Positions 8,526-19,145 of a stretch of 64,000 nucleotides of DNA are shown here, one piece after another. The position numbers were made by a program, and so were the translations under genes. Numbering within the stretch: position 1 is the stretch's first letter; each line of letters begins with the position of its first letter. Source of the stretch: Fibrella forsythiae (GTDB taxonomy: Bacteria; Bacteroidota; Bacteroidia; Cytophagales; Spirosomataceae); the NCBI RefSeq assembly GCF_017353175.1, contig NZ_JAFMYW010000001.1, forward strand, positions 124,001 through 188,000. The letters run 5' to 3'. The notes beneath the pieces were generated by a model, which saw only the letters and a list, made by a program, of their open reading frames with translations, was not told where the DNA came from and ran no database searches.

Positions 8526-10181
8526 TTACTTCGTTGCGCTGAAAACCAGCTGTTTTTCTGTGGCGCCCTGGCTGAACTCCGCTTTCGTTTGGGCTCGCGA
8601 CAGATCGGTATTCGACATCCGTATCGCCTGACTCCGTTCCCCCTTCACCGCGAATAGCTGACTTGTTCCAGCGTTGTACTGTATGGTATCGAACGTGAGG
8701 TTGCTACTGTTGTCGAGTGCAATCACAGGTTTTGTTTGTTCGGTGATCAGCTGCACATTGGTAAACGTTATGCCCTGTGCATCAGTTAGTTCAATTCCTT
8801 TCTCGGCCTTTAGCACAAGTCCGGCCATGACGATATTGCGGACGGGCATTTCGGGTAATCCGCGAATGAACACGCCTTTAGTGGCTCCATTGCAGACAAT
8901 ATTCTCGAATTTCATGTTCCGAAAGATGGGCGTACCCTCGTTCAGGACCGGGCGTACGTCTCGCTCGCCATCTGTAGCGAATTTCACGAAATAATACATA
9001 TCGAAGAAGATCGCTTCCTGCGCAATGTCTTTCATGAATATGTCTTTAGCGTAGATGTGTTCGACAACGCCACCCCGGCCACGCACCGATTTGAAACGAA
9101 TCCCTTTATCGGTTCCCATGAACGTACAGTTGGAGACGAAGATGTAACGCGCCCCACCGCTCATCTCACTGCCAACCACAAAACCGCCGTGGCCATTGTA
9201 TACTGTGTTGTTCCGGATAATTCCATTTTCGGTGGGCATGCCGCGTTTGCGCCCTTCTTCATCCTTACCTGATTTGATGCAGATGGCATCATCGCCCACA
9301 TCGAGCGTACACCCTTCGATCAAGAAGTTCTTGCATGACTCGACGTCCATGCCGTCGCCATTATGGGCGTATTCCGGGTTTTTAACCGTCAGGTTTCGCA
9401 GGGTAAGGTCCTGGCACATGAGTGGGTGCAAACACCAGGCGGCAGAATTCTGGCAGGTAATGCCTTCGAGTAGTACGTTCTTACAATTGGTTAGCACAAC
9501 CAGGTTGGGCCGTAACATGTCTTTCATGTCGGCAAAGTCCTGCGGCGTTTTGCCGTCGGTTAGCAGCATGCTACGGTTACCGACGCTTGCCTTCTTGAAC
9601 TGCTCACTTGGGTACCAGGTTTTGCCATCATCTTTCAAGACACCGCCCGACGCCACTTTTTCCTGCCACTGGCTCTCGGTAAGCTGGTTTTTATTGACAG
9701 CCCGCCACACGTCACCGTTTCCATCCAGTATACCCTGACCAGTAATGGCAATGTTTTCCAGATTTTTGCCCGAAATGGGCGATTGATTCCGGGCGGCGCG
9801 TTTGCCTTCATACACGCCTTCAACCAGTGCATACTGGCTTTTATCGGGTGTAAACAGGAGGGTAGCCGATTTTTTCAGGTGTAGATTGACGTTGCTTTTC
9901 AGCTCGATTGGCCCGGTCATCCAGAGACCGGCCGGAACGAGCACCACACCGCCCCCTTTTTTACTGCAAGCTACTATCGCTGAATTGATGGCGTTGGTAT
10001 TCAGCGTAATTCCGTCGGGCTTTGCCCCGAAGGCTAGTACATTCAGGGTATCTTTTCTGAAAGAAGGCTGGGCGATTCGGGGAAGATTTGTCCAGCTATA
10101 GGTGGGTGCCGGTTGTGCTTGAGCCGGTATACTTGCAATCACTGAGAAAGCAAGTCTCCACAGGAGCGTGTTTGTTGTCAT
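8526..10181 (-). CDS. Glycoside hydrolase family 28 (polygalacturonase)
   Basis: Hydrolyses the galacturonan backbone of pectin. I start it at ATG 10181 because a signal peptide follows (M-T-T-N-T-L-L-W, ending P-A-Q-A-Q); the longer frame to 10232 adds 17 residues with no signal character. The product is about 551 residues with a right-handed beta-helix repeat pattern. The GH28 catalytic motifs appear in order: N-G-D-G-M-D, V-G-D-D-A-I-C-I-K-S-G, G-H-G-G-F-V-V-G-S and the I-R-F-K-S segment. First gene of the operon with the pectinesterase. Confidence 0.92.
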   Translation of the reverse strand: MTTNTLLWRLAFSVIASIPAQAQPAPTYSWTNLPRIAQPSFRKDTLNVLAFGAKPDGITLNTNAINSAIVACSKKGGGVVLVPAGLWMTGPIELKSNVNLHLKKSATLLFTPDKSQYALVEGVYEGKRAARNQSPISGKNLENIAITGQGILDGNGDVWRAVNKNQLTESQWQEKVASGGVLKDDGKTWYPSEQFKKASVGNRSMLLTDGKTPQDFADMKDMLRPNLVVLTNCKNVLLEGITCQNSAAWCLHPLMCQDLTLRNLTVKNPEYAHNGDGMDVESCKNFLIEGCTLDVGDDAICIKSGKDEEGRKRGMPTENGIIRNNTVYNGHGGFVVGSEMSGGARYIFVSNCTFMGTDKGIRFKSVRGRGGVVEHIYAKDIFMKDIAQEAIFFDMYYFVKFATDGERDVRPVLNEGTPIFRNMKFENIVCNGATKGVFIRGLPEMPVRNIVMAGLVLKAEKGIELTDAQGITFTNVQLITEQTKPVIALDNSSNLTFDTIQYNAGTSQLFAVKGERSQAIRMSNTDLSRAQTKAEFSQGATEKQLVFSATK

Positions 10182-10770
10182 GTCTACCTGTAAAGTCGAA
10201 AGGGTAGTGTAACATAATACCCTGGCACACACTATTTCTGTGCAATCGTTGCCGGGAACGTTGCCAATAACGATTTATAAGCGAAAGCGGCAATCCTTCA
10301 TCGTTGAGAAGGGCTACGTTACCCTATGAAGTAGGACCGACTCAACTAGTAACAACGCCGTTTCAATCCATCTTCTTCATGGACAGGTACGTTAACTCGT
10401 TGATTGGGGTAAGCGTCAGACAATCAGCCTGATAGAGCTGTTTCTGATTGCTCCTTCTGCCGAATTTACAGGATGTTAAGGAGCAGATAGAGTGCGTTTT
10501 TGGCCGTTTTCCGCATTCGGAACAGGCTGACAAACAGGTTAATACGTCTCGAAACTGGCCACATGACCATACGTTTCTGTTCGGAAAGGGGAGAGCATCC
10601 GGCCGGTATGCAACTTACATCATCCTGGAATCAATTGCCCGGAGTGGCTGATTAACTTTTTTACCGGAGTACACCTGCGTATAGACAGTTACCGTTTGAG
10701 CAAAACGTTGGATCTACCCGAACAATGAGCGCTTTGCCAGGTTAAAGCCTTACCATCAGTACACTACGTT
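10182..10770. other. Divergent intergenic region, nothing coding recognised
   Basis: A 589-base gap between the divergent pectin operon and lipase gene. It should hold both promoters. I found no tRNA, no repeat arms and no convincing consensus promoter; TACCGTTTG near 10690 is a weak -7-like match. One GGTACGT heptamer lies at 10386. A 67-codon open frame here has no protein-like features. Confidence 0.5.
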
Positions 10771-12252
10771 ATGCTACCTGTCCGGATTCCAGTTGTATCA
10801 GTCTGCTTGAGCTTGATGGTAACCCTGGACATGCTGACAACGTTGGCATCAGCCCAATCGCTCAGAACTGGGTTTGATAAGGCCGAATACATGGAACTGA
10901 TGAAGGTCTCGGCCCAATTTGGCGATTCAACCTATGTAGCCAGTTTTCCCAAACCACAACGATTCCAGTTGATGTACCGGTCAGCCGTTATGGGATTAGA
11001 TAACCGGTGGGATCTCTGGACCGATTCGGGTGGAACAGCCGTGATCAGTCTGCGCGGAACAACCGCAAACAGCGTTAGCTGGCTCGCGAACTTCTATGCC
11101 GCTATGGTACCTGCAAAGGGCGAACTGCAGCTTTCCGATACCGAAAAATTTACGTACCACCTGGCCGATAATCCACGGGCAGCGGTACATGTTGGCTGGC
11201 TGGTCAGCATGGCGTTTCTGGCCAACGATATCCTGCCTAAAATTGATTCGTCGTACCGAAGAGGCATTAAAAACATGCTGATCATGGGTCACAGTCAGGG
11301 TGGTGGCATCGCATTTTTACTGACAAGTTACCTGTATGATCTGCAGCGTCGGGGAAAAATTCCCGCTGATATCCGGTTCAAAACGTACTGCAGTGCGGGG
11401 CCAAAACCGGGGAATCTGTACTACGCCTACGAGTATGAAGCCATGACGCAGGGCGGATGGGCCTATAACGTGCTGAACTCGGCCGATTGGGTGCCAGAGG
11501 TGCCGTTTTCCGTTCAGACGGTGAACGACATGAACCTGACAAACCCGTTTGCCGGGGCTAATCAGCTGATTAAGAAACAGCCTTTTTTTAAGCGGCTGGT
11601 GCTTCGTAAAGTGTATAGTGACCTCAGCAGACCGTCGCTCAAAGCACAGAAGAATTACCAGAGGTACTTGGGGAAAATAGCGGCAAACACCGTCAAGAAA
11701 AACCTGACCGGGTACGTTCCGCCCAACTATTACAACAGCAATCACTACGTACGTACGGGCAATACGATCGTGCTGCTAGCCGATTCAGCTTATTACAACC
11801 GTTATCCTGACAGCCGAGATCATGTGTTTACCCATCATTTTCACCCGCCGTATCTGTACCTGACTGAACGGACCCTGTCGCAATCCGGCGAATCGATGGC
11901 GAACCAGGAAACGTCGGAACTGACTGGAACATGGGAACTCAATTACCTGGCTTCAGCCGGTGCCGATCTGGTGACCCTGTACCCCAATCGAAAACCGTCG
12001 CTCACGTTTGACGCGACGAATCATCGTATTGCAGGGTCAACTGGTTGCAATTCGTTCAGCGGGCCGTTCTCAACAAATGGTCATATTTTCACCTTTCCGG
12101 AAGCCGCAGTGATGACCCGGATGATGTGCCCCGGGCCCGGTGAAGAGACGTTTCTGGCCATGATCAAAAAGGTAAATCGCTTTTCAATAACCGACAACAC
12201 CCTTAGCCTGCTGACGGGTGATGTCGAGCTGATGCGCTTCGTTCGGAAGTAA
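10771..12252 (+). CDS. Exported class 3 lipase fused to a META domain
   Basis: A 493-residue protein with a signal peptide (about residues 1-28, ending L-A-S-A-Q). Residues about 30-370 are a lipase class 3 alpha/beta hydrolase with the nucleophile elbow G-H-S-Q-G-G-G (Ser about 175). From about 390 to the end lies a META/DUF306 domain: G-T-W-E-L, the S-T-G-C-N-S-F-S-G motif and T-R-M-M-C-P-G. META domains are usually found in separate heat-shock or adhesion-type lipoproteins, so the fusion is uncommon. It probably acts outside the inner membrane on esters. A small lipoprotein follows after 24 bases. Confidence 0.8.
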   Translation: MLPVRIPVVSVCLSLMVTLDMLTTLASAQSLRTGFDKAEYMELMKVSAQFGDSTYVASFPKPQRFQLMYRSAVMGLDNRWDLWTDSGGTAVISLRGTTANSVSWLANFYAAMVPAKGELQLSDTEKFTYHLADNPRAAVHVGWLVSMAFLANDILPKIDSSYRRGIKNMLIMGHSQGGGIAFLLTSYLYDLQRRGKIPADIRFKTYCSAGPKPGNLYYAYEYEAMTQGGWAYNVLNSADWVPEVPFSVQTVNDMNLTNPFAGANQLIKKQPFFKRLVLRKVYSDLSRPSLKAQKNYQRYLGKIAANTVKKNLTGYVPPNYYNSNHYVRTGNTIVLLADSAYYNRYPDSRDHVFTHHFHPPYLYLTERTLSQSGESMANQETSELTGTWELNYLASAGADLVTLYPNRKPSLTFDATNHRIAGSTGCNSFSGPFSTNGHIFTFPEAAVMTRMMCPGPGEETFLAMIKKVNRFSITDNTLSLLTGDVELMRFVRK

Positions 12253-12276
12253 TTAACTGTACAACAATAGTTTAGC

Positions 12277-12750
12277 GTGAGAAAAATGGTAATAACCCAA
12301 CATCCCCAACAACTACTAACAGGCTTACTCTTTATAGGCGTGATCGCATGCCAGAACGGGCAGAAAGCTGACACGGACAACACGGCCTCTGCAACTCCGG
12401 TGAAGGCTTGTTACGCCTACACGTCAGCAGCCGATACCATCCAGCTTACCCTGCTTCGGAACGACACGACGGTCACCGGTACGTTGCTTTATCGGCTGGC
12501 AGAAAAAGACCGCAACTCAGGTACGTTTGCTGGCCGTATGCGGGGCGATACCCTGGTGGCAGACTATACATTTCAGTCGGAAGGGGTAGAGTCGCAACGG
12601 GAGGTAGCCTTTCTGGTGAGTGGAGACAAACTGATCGAAGGCTTTGGCCCGATTGAGGAGAAAAATGGAAAGGCAGTTCGATTTTCATCACTGAAAAGCC
12701 TTACGTTCAGCCAGACGTTCCCGCTCTTGAAGGTTGATTGCAACGAGTGA
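12277..12750 (+). CDS. Small lipoprotein, unknown function
   Basis: 157 residues beginning at GTG 12277 (ATG 12286 is an alternative). The N-terminus is a lipoprotein signal (G-L-L-F-I-G-V-I-A-C). The mature part is beta-rich with paired motifs such as G-T-L-L-Y-R and S-G-T-F-A-G-R-M-R-G-D-T-L-V-A-D-Y, a pattern seen in small Bacteroidota lipocalin-like lipoproteins. It follows the lipase-META gene closely and is probably cotranscribed. No function assigned. Confidence 0.65.
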   Translation: MRKMVITQHPQQLLTGLLFIGVIACQNGQKADTDNTASATPVKACYAYTSAADTIQLTLLRNDTTVTGTLLYRLAEKDRNSGTFAGRMRGDTLVADYTFQSEGVESQREVAFLVSGDKLIEGFGPIEEKNGKAVRFSSLKSLTFSQTFPLLKVDCNE

Positions 12751-12754
12751 GCGT

Positions 12755-12825
12755 AATCAGTTTATGGTTTACTAGAAAGGCCCGGTAACTTCTACCGGGC
12801 CTTTCTAGTAAACCATAAACTGATT
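12755..12825. terminator. Perfect 33-bp hairpin between convergent genes
   Basis: Arms 12755-12787 and 12793-12825 pair without a mismatch around a 5-base loop. It lies between the stops at 12750 and 12828, so it can serve as a bidirectional terminator, but it is much longer than a usual rho-independent stem. Confidence 0.85.
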
Positions 12826-12827
12826 CT

Positions 12828-15512
<2,685 letters not shown>

Positions 15513-15871
15513 ACAGTCTCCTGAAGATCGGTCGGATTAGTTCTTTGTGACTGATCAAGACCTAAAAATACGGCTATCGATGCATACTGGCGAAAATTCC
15601 CGGAAAAGTCATAAAAAAGGATATTCATTTCCCTTAAACGTGTAGGGTTGCGGTGACAGTGAACAAGTTAGTTTGCCAAAAGCCTATAAAGTCTGGTGTT
15701 CAACAGGATAAATCCTGACCGCCACAATCTGACGTGCAGGGAGAAGAGCTGGTACGATCGTGGCCGTATCTGCCATCGTCAGGATGAGTAGAAACAGACG
15801 TTTATTTTTGTTCATTCTAGCTTGACCTGTTTCGCGCCACACGCTACGGTAATGAATCCACCCTTACAGTT
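15513..15871. other. Divergent intergenic region
   Basis: A 359-base gap between the divergent glucosidase and sulfatase genes, presumably with both promoters. It contains a 6-bp hairpin near 15707 and the doubtful 43-codon frame listed separately. No RNA gene or repeat seen. Confidence 0.5.
15684..15815 (-). CDS. Possible 43-residue peptide (doubtful)
   Basis: From ATG 15815 the minus strand reads a signal-like start (MNKNKRLFLLILT) and ends at TAG 15684. The charged N-terminus plus hydrophobic run is suggestive, but nothing else supports it and it may be chance. Confidence 0.2.
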   Translation of the reverse strand: MNKNKRLFLLILTMADTATIVPALLPARQIVAVRIYPVEHQTL

Positions 15872-17326
15872 ATGCTTCTATCTCGCTTCATTCGCATTTC
15901 TATAACAGGATCGATGCTTGCGGCCTGTTTTCTGCTTGTTGGCGCCGGGGAAGTATCTCTTGCCAACAAGCCGAACGTGGTCTTGTTTTTTATTGACGAC
16001 CTCGGTTACGGTGACCTCTCATGTACGGGTGCTATGGGCTACACAACGCCTAACCTGGATAAGATGGCGGCTGAAGGAAGTCGGTTTACAAACTTTCTGG
16101 CGGCTCAGGCCGTGTGCAGTGCCTCGCGGGCCTCGTTGCTGACAGGATGTTATCCAAACCGGATCGGCATTTCGGGGGCGCTGGGTCCGTTGTCGCCAGT
16201 TGGGCTGAATCCGTCTGAAGAAACGCTGCCTGAATTACTGAAAGAGCAGGGTTACGCGACGGGCATTTTCGGCAAATGGCATCTGGGCGATAAGCCGGCA
16301 TTTTTACCCTTGCAACATGGCTTTGACGAATATTATGGCGTGCCTTACTCGCACGATATGTGGCCACTGCATCCCGATCAGGCACGGGCCAACTACCCGC
16401 CGTTGTTTCTGATCGATGGGAATAAGCCAACGAAGGAGGTGAAAACCCTGGACGACGCCAGTCAGCTAACGCCTGGCTTCACCGACCGGGCTATTTCGTT
16501 TATTCGCAGGCACAAAAACAGGCCATTCTTCCTATACATACCGCATCCGCTGCCACACGTTCCATTGGCCGCTTCATCGCGGTTTCGTGGAAAAAGCAGG
16601 CTTGGCCTGTTCGGCGACGTACTGATGGAACTCGATTGGTCGGTTGGGCAGGTGATGCAGGAATTAAAACAACAGGGAATTGATCGGAACACGCTGGTGA
16701 TCTTCATCAGCGACAACGGCCCCTGGCTCAACTACGGTGATCATGCTGGCTCGGCGGGCGGCTTGCGGGAGGGAAAAGGAACCACATTTGAGGGCGGTCA
16801 CCGCGTTCCATGTCTGGTACGCTGGCCCGGTGTGGTGCCAGCCGGGCGAGTGAGCAATAAGCTGTTGACTACGATGGATATTCTGCCGACAGTTGCCAGA
16901 CTAGGTGGTGCCCGGCTACCAAGCCAGCGCATAGACGGTGTCGACTGGCGTGCGTTGCTGAAAGGCGATGAATCAGTGACGCCGCGTGATCACTTCTATT
17001 ACTATTATCGAAAAAACAGCCTCGAGGCCGTTCGGAAAGGTGACTGGAAGCTAATATTTGCCCATCCGGGACGTACCTACGAAGGGTTCATGCCCGGGCA
17101 GGGCGGGAAGCCAGGACCGAACACGGAGAATCGTGCCTTCCCGCTGGCTCTCTACGACCTTCGCCGCGATCCCGGCGAACGGTACGACGTGCGTGAACAA
17201 CACCCTGAGATTGTAGCTGAACTTGAAAAGCTGGCCGAAGAAGCTCGGGATGATTTAGGCGACGATCTCCAAAAGCGAACAGGGCGTAACAACAGGGTTG
17301 CCGGCTCTGTGGCTCAGGTACGTTGA
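15872..17326 (+). CDS. Exported sulfatase (arylsulfatase family)
   Basis: A 484-residue sulfatase with a signal peptide (about 1-31). The metal-binding pair F-I-D-D-L lies near 42-43. The formylglycine motif is C-S-A-S-R at 82-86, where Cys82 must be converted to formylglycine by a maturation enzyme not present in this window. Further marks are G-K-W-H-L-G near 130 and I-S-D-N-G-P near 280. It cleaves sulfate esters, probably from sulfated glycans. The next gene is a second sulfatase, 175 bases downstream in the same orientation. Confidence 0.92.
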   Translation: MLLSRFIRISITGSMLAACFLLVGAGEVSLANKPNVVLFFIDDLGYGDLSCTGAMGYTTPNLDKMAAEGSRFTNFLAAQAVCSASRASLLTGCYPNRIGISGALGPLSPVGLNPSEETLPELLKEQGYATGIFGKWHLGDKPAFLPLQHGFDEYYGVPYSHDMWPLHPDQARANYPPLFLIDGNKPTKEVKTLDDASQLTPGFTDRAISFIRRHKNRPFFLYIPHPLPHVPLAASSRFRGKSRLGLFGDVLMELDWSVGQVMQELKQQGIDRNTLVIFISDNGPWLNYGDHAGSAGGLREGKGTTFEGGHRVPCLVRWPGVVPAGRVSNKLLTTMDILPTVARLGGARLPSQRIDGVDWRALLKGDESVTPRDHFYYYYRKNSLEAVRKGDWKLIFAHPGRTYEGFMPGQGGKPGPNTENRAFPLALYDLRRDPGERYDVREQHPEIVAELEKLAEEARDDLGDDLQKRTGRNNRVAGSVAQVR

Positions 17327-17501
17327 CCGGGCGGGCGTTTGTACGTATCTGGGCTTTTCTCCGGTATACAAACCGATCTGCTGAAAGGAGCTGATGAGGC
17401 CAGCAGTGCTTTAGCTCCGGGAGATAAGCCGGAGAAAAACTGCGGTTATGAATAGACAAAATCTTTATCCAGTCAAGATCCTATTTTAGTCCAATACATA
17501 T

Positions 17502-19061
17502 ATGAAGAATCATTTGGTTGGTATAACTGGCGTTTTGTTGCTGACAGGTACGTTGTTGGCGCTGAAACCGCAACCGGACGCCGCGGTTTCATTCGCATCG
17601 GCAAAGCCCAAACCGCCTGTTCGGCCGAAGAATATCATCTACATCCTGGCCGATGATCACCGCTATGATTTCATGGGGTTTACCGGCAAAGTAGCTGGCC
17701 TGAAAACACCAAACCTTGACAGACTGGCGGCAGAGGGGGCACATGTCAGAAATGCGTTTGTCAGCACGGCGCTTTGCTCGCCTAGCCGGGCGAGTATCCT
17801 GAGCGGGCAGTACGCACACACGCACAAGGTGGTAGATAATTTTGCTCCGCTGACGCCCGGCCTGAAATTCTTTCCGCAATACCTCCAGAAAGCAGGCTAT
17901 AAAACAGCATTCCTGGGGAAGTGGCACATGGGAAATACGGACGATGCGCCCCAGCCCGGTTTCGATTACTGGCTCAGTTTTAAAGGACAGGGCGATTATT
18001 ACAATCCCACGTTTAATATCAATGGCAAGCGCGTCAGCTACACAGACAGCAGCTACACCAGCGATCTGCTCACCGATTATGCGTTGAGGTGGCTCAGTTC
18101 GCTCGATAAGTCGAAGCCGTTCTGTGTTTACCTGTCGCACAAGGCGGTCCATGCTGAGTTCCAACCGGCAAAACGGCACCGGGGAATGTACAAAAACATG
18201 CCGATCAACTACCCGCAAACCATGTACCTGACGGCCACAGACTCCAGTAGGCAGTGGGGATCAAAACCAGCGGTCAATCCGGAGATGGGGCCGTTGAAGG
18301 TCAATATGGCCGATATGCCCAACTGGGTGAAGCAGCAACGGTACAGCTGGCACGGCGTCGATTACATGTATCACGGCCAGATAGGCTTCAACGATTTCTA
18401 CCGCCAATACTGCGAAACACTGATGGGCGTCGACAATAGTGTTGGGCGGGTACTGAAGTGGCTGGAAGACAATGGTCAACTGGAAAATACACTGGTTGTG
18501 TACATGGGCGATAATGGGTTCAGCTTCGGCGAACACGGCCTGATCGACAAGCGCCATATGTACGAAGAATCGATGCGGGTGCCGTTGCTGGTGCGTTGCC
18601 CAACAAGGGTGAAGGCGGGCACGAAGCTGGATCAGGTGGTGCAGAACGTGGATATAGCGCCCACACTGCTGGCATATGCCGGCATTGCCAAGCCTGCTCA
18701 GATGCAGGGAAATTCATTTTTGCCCCTGCTTCAGGGCAAGTCTATCCCCTGGCGCGAACAGGCATTTTACGAATATTATTGGGAAGCCGATTTCCCGCAG
18801 ACACCAACGATGTTCGGCGTACGAACTGATCGCTACAAGTACATTTTCAACCACGGCGTTTGGGACGCCAACGAACTGTACGACCTGAAAAATGACCCGC
18901 AGGAGGTGAACAACCTGATCCGAAGTGCTGATCATCAGGCAATTGCCAAAGAAATGAAAAGCAAGGTTTTCGATTGGCTCGAATCAACGGGTGGTCTGCA
19001 AATTCCGCTACACCCGATTCGGCAGAAACGGAATGATCACCGGTATAAGGGGGTATATTAG
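17502..19061 (+). CDS. Exported sulfatase (glycan sulfatase type)
   Basis: 519 residues with an N-terminal signal or anchor (about 1-21). The metal motif L-A-D-D-H lies at 49-53 and the formylglycine motif C-S-P-S-R at 92-96. The G-K-W-H-M-G motif and Y-M-G-D-N-G-F-S are present. It belongs to the N-sulphoglucosamine/mucopolysaccharide sulfatase branch, whereas its upstream neighbour uses C-S-A-S-R and looks like an arylsulfatase, so the pair is not a recent duplication. Probable joint role in desulfating an external polysaccharide. Confidence 0.92.
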   Translation: MKNHLVGITGVLLLTGTLLALKPQPDAAVSFASAKPKPPVRPKNIIYILADDHRYDFMGFTGKVAGLKTPNLDRLAAEGAHVRNAFVSTALCSPSRASILSGQYAHTHKVVDNFAPLTPGLKFFPQYLQKAGYKTAFLGKWHMGNTDDAPQPGFDYWLSFKGQGDYYNPTFNINGKRVSYTDSSYTSDLLTDYALRWLSSLDKSKPFCVYLSHKAVHAEFQPAKRHRGMYKNMPINYPQTMYLTATDSSRQWGSKPAVNPEMGPLKVNMADMPNWVKQQRYSWHGVDYMYHGQIGFNDFYRQYCETLMGVDNSVGRVLKWLEDNGQLENTLVVYMGDNGFSFGEHGLIDKRHMYEESMRVPLLVRCPTRVKAGTKLDQVVQNVDIAPTLLAYAGIAKPAQMQGNSFLPLLQGKSIPWREQAFYEYYWEADFPQTPTMFGVRTDRYKYIFNHGVWDANELYDLKNDPQEVNNLIRSADHQAIAKEMKSKVFDWLESTGGLQIPLHPIRQKRNDHRYKGVY

Positions 19062-19085
19062 GAGGGGATTAGTTGGTTGAGTGGT

Positions 19086-19142
19086 TAATTGGTTGATTGG
19101 TTGGCTCTGCAGGATGTTACCAGCCAACCAATCAACCAATTA
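19086..19142. terminator. Perfect 21-bp hairpin between convergent genes
   Basis: Arms 19086-19106 and 19122-19142 pair perfectly around a 15-base loop. It lies between the sulfatase stop (19061) and the polA stop (19146). The arms are made of repeated GGTTG/ATTGG blocks. Confidence 0.8.
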
Positions 19143-19145
19143 CCA

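Noticed and set aside
10448-10651. 67-codon open frame in the gap upstream of the lipase gene
   Set aside because: No signal peptide, no family-like motif and no coupling to a neighbour; composition is like the surrounding gap.
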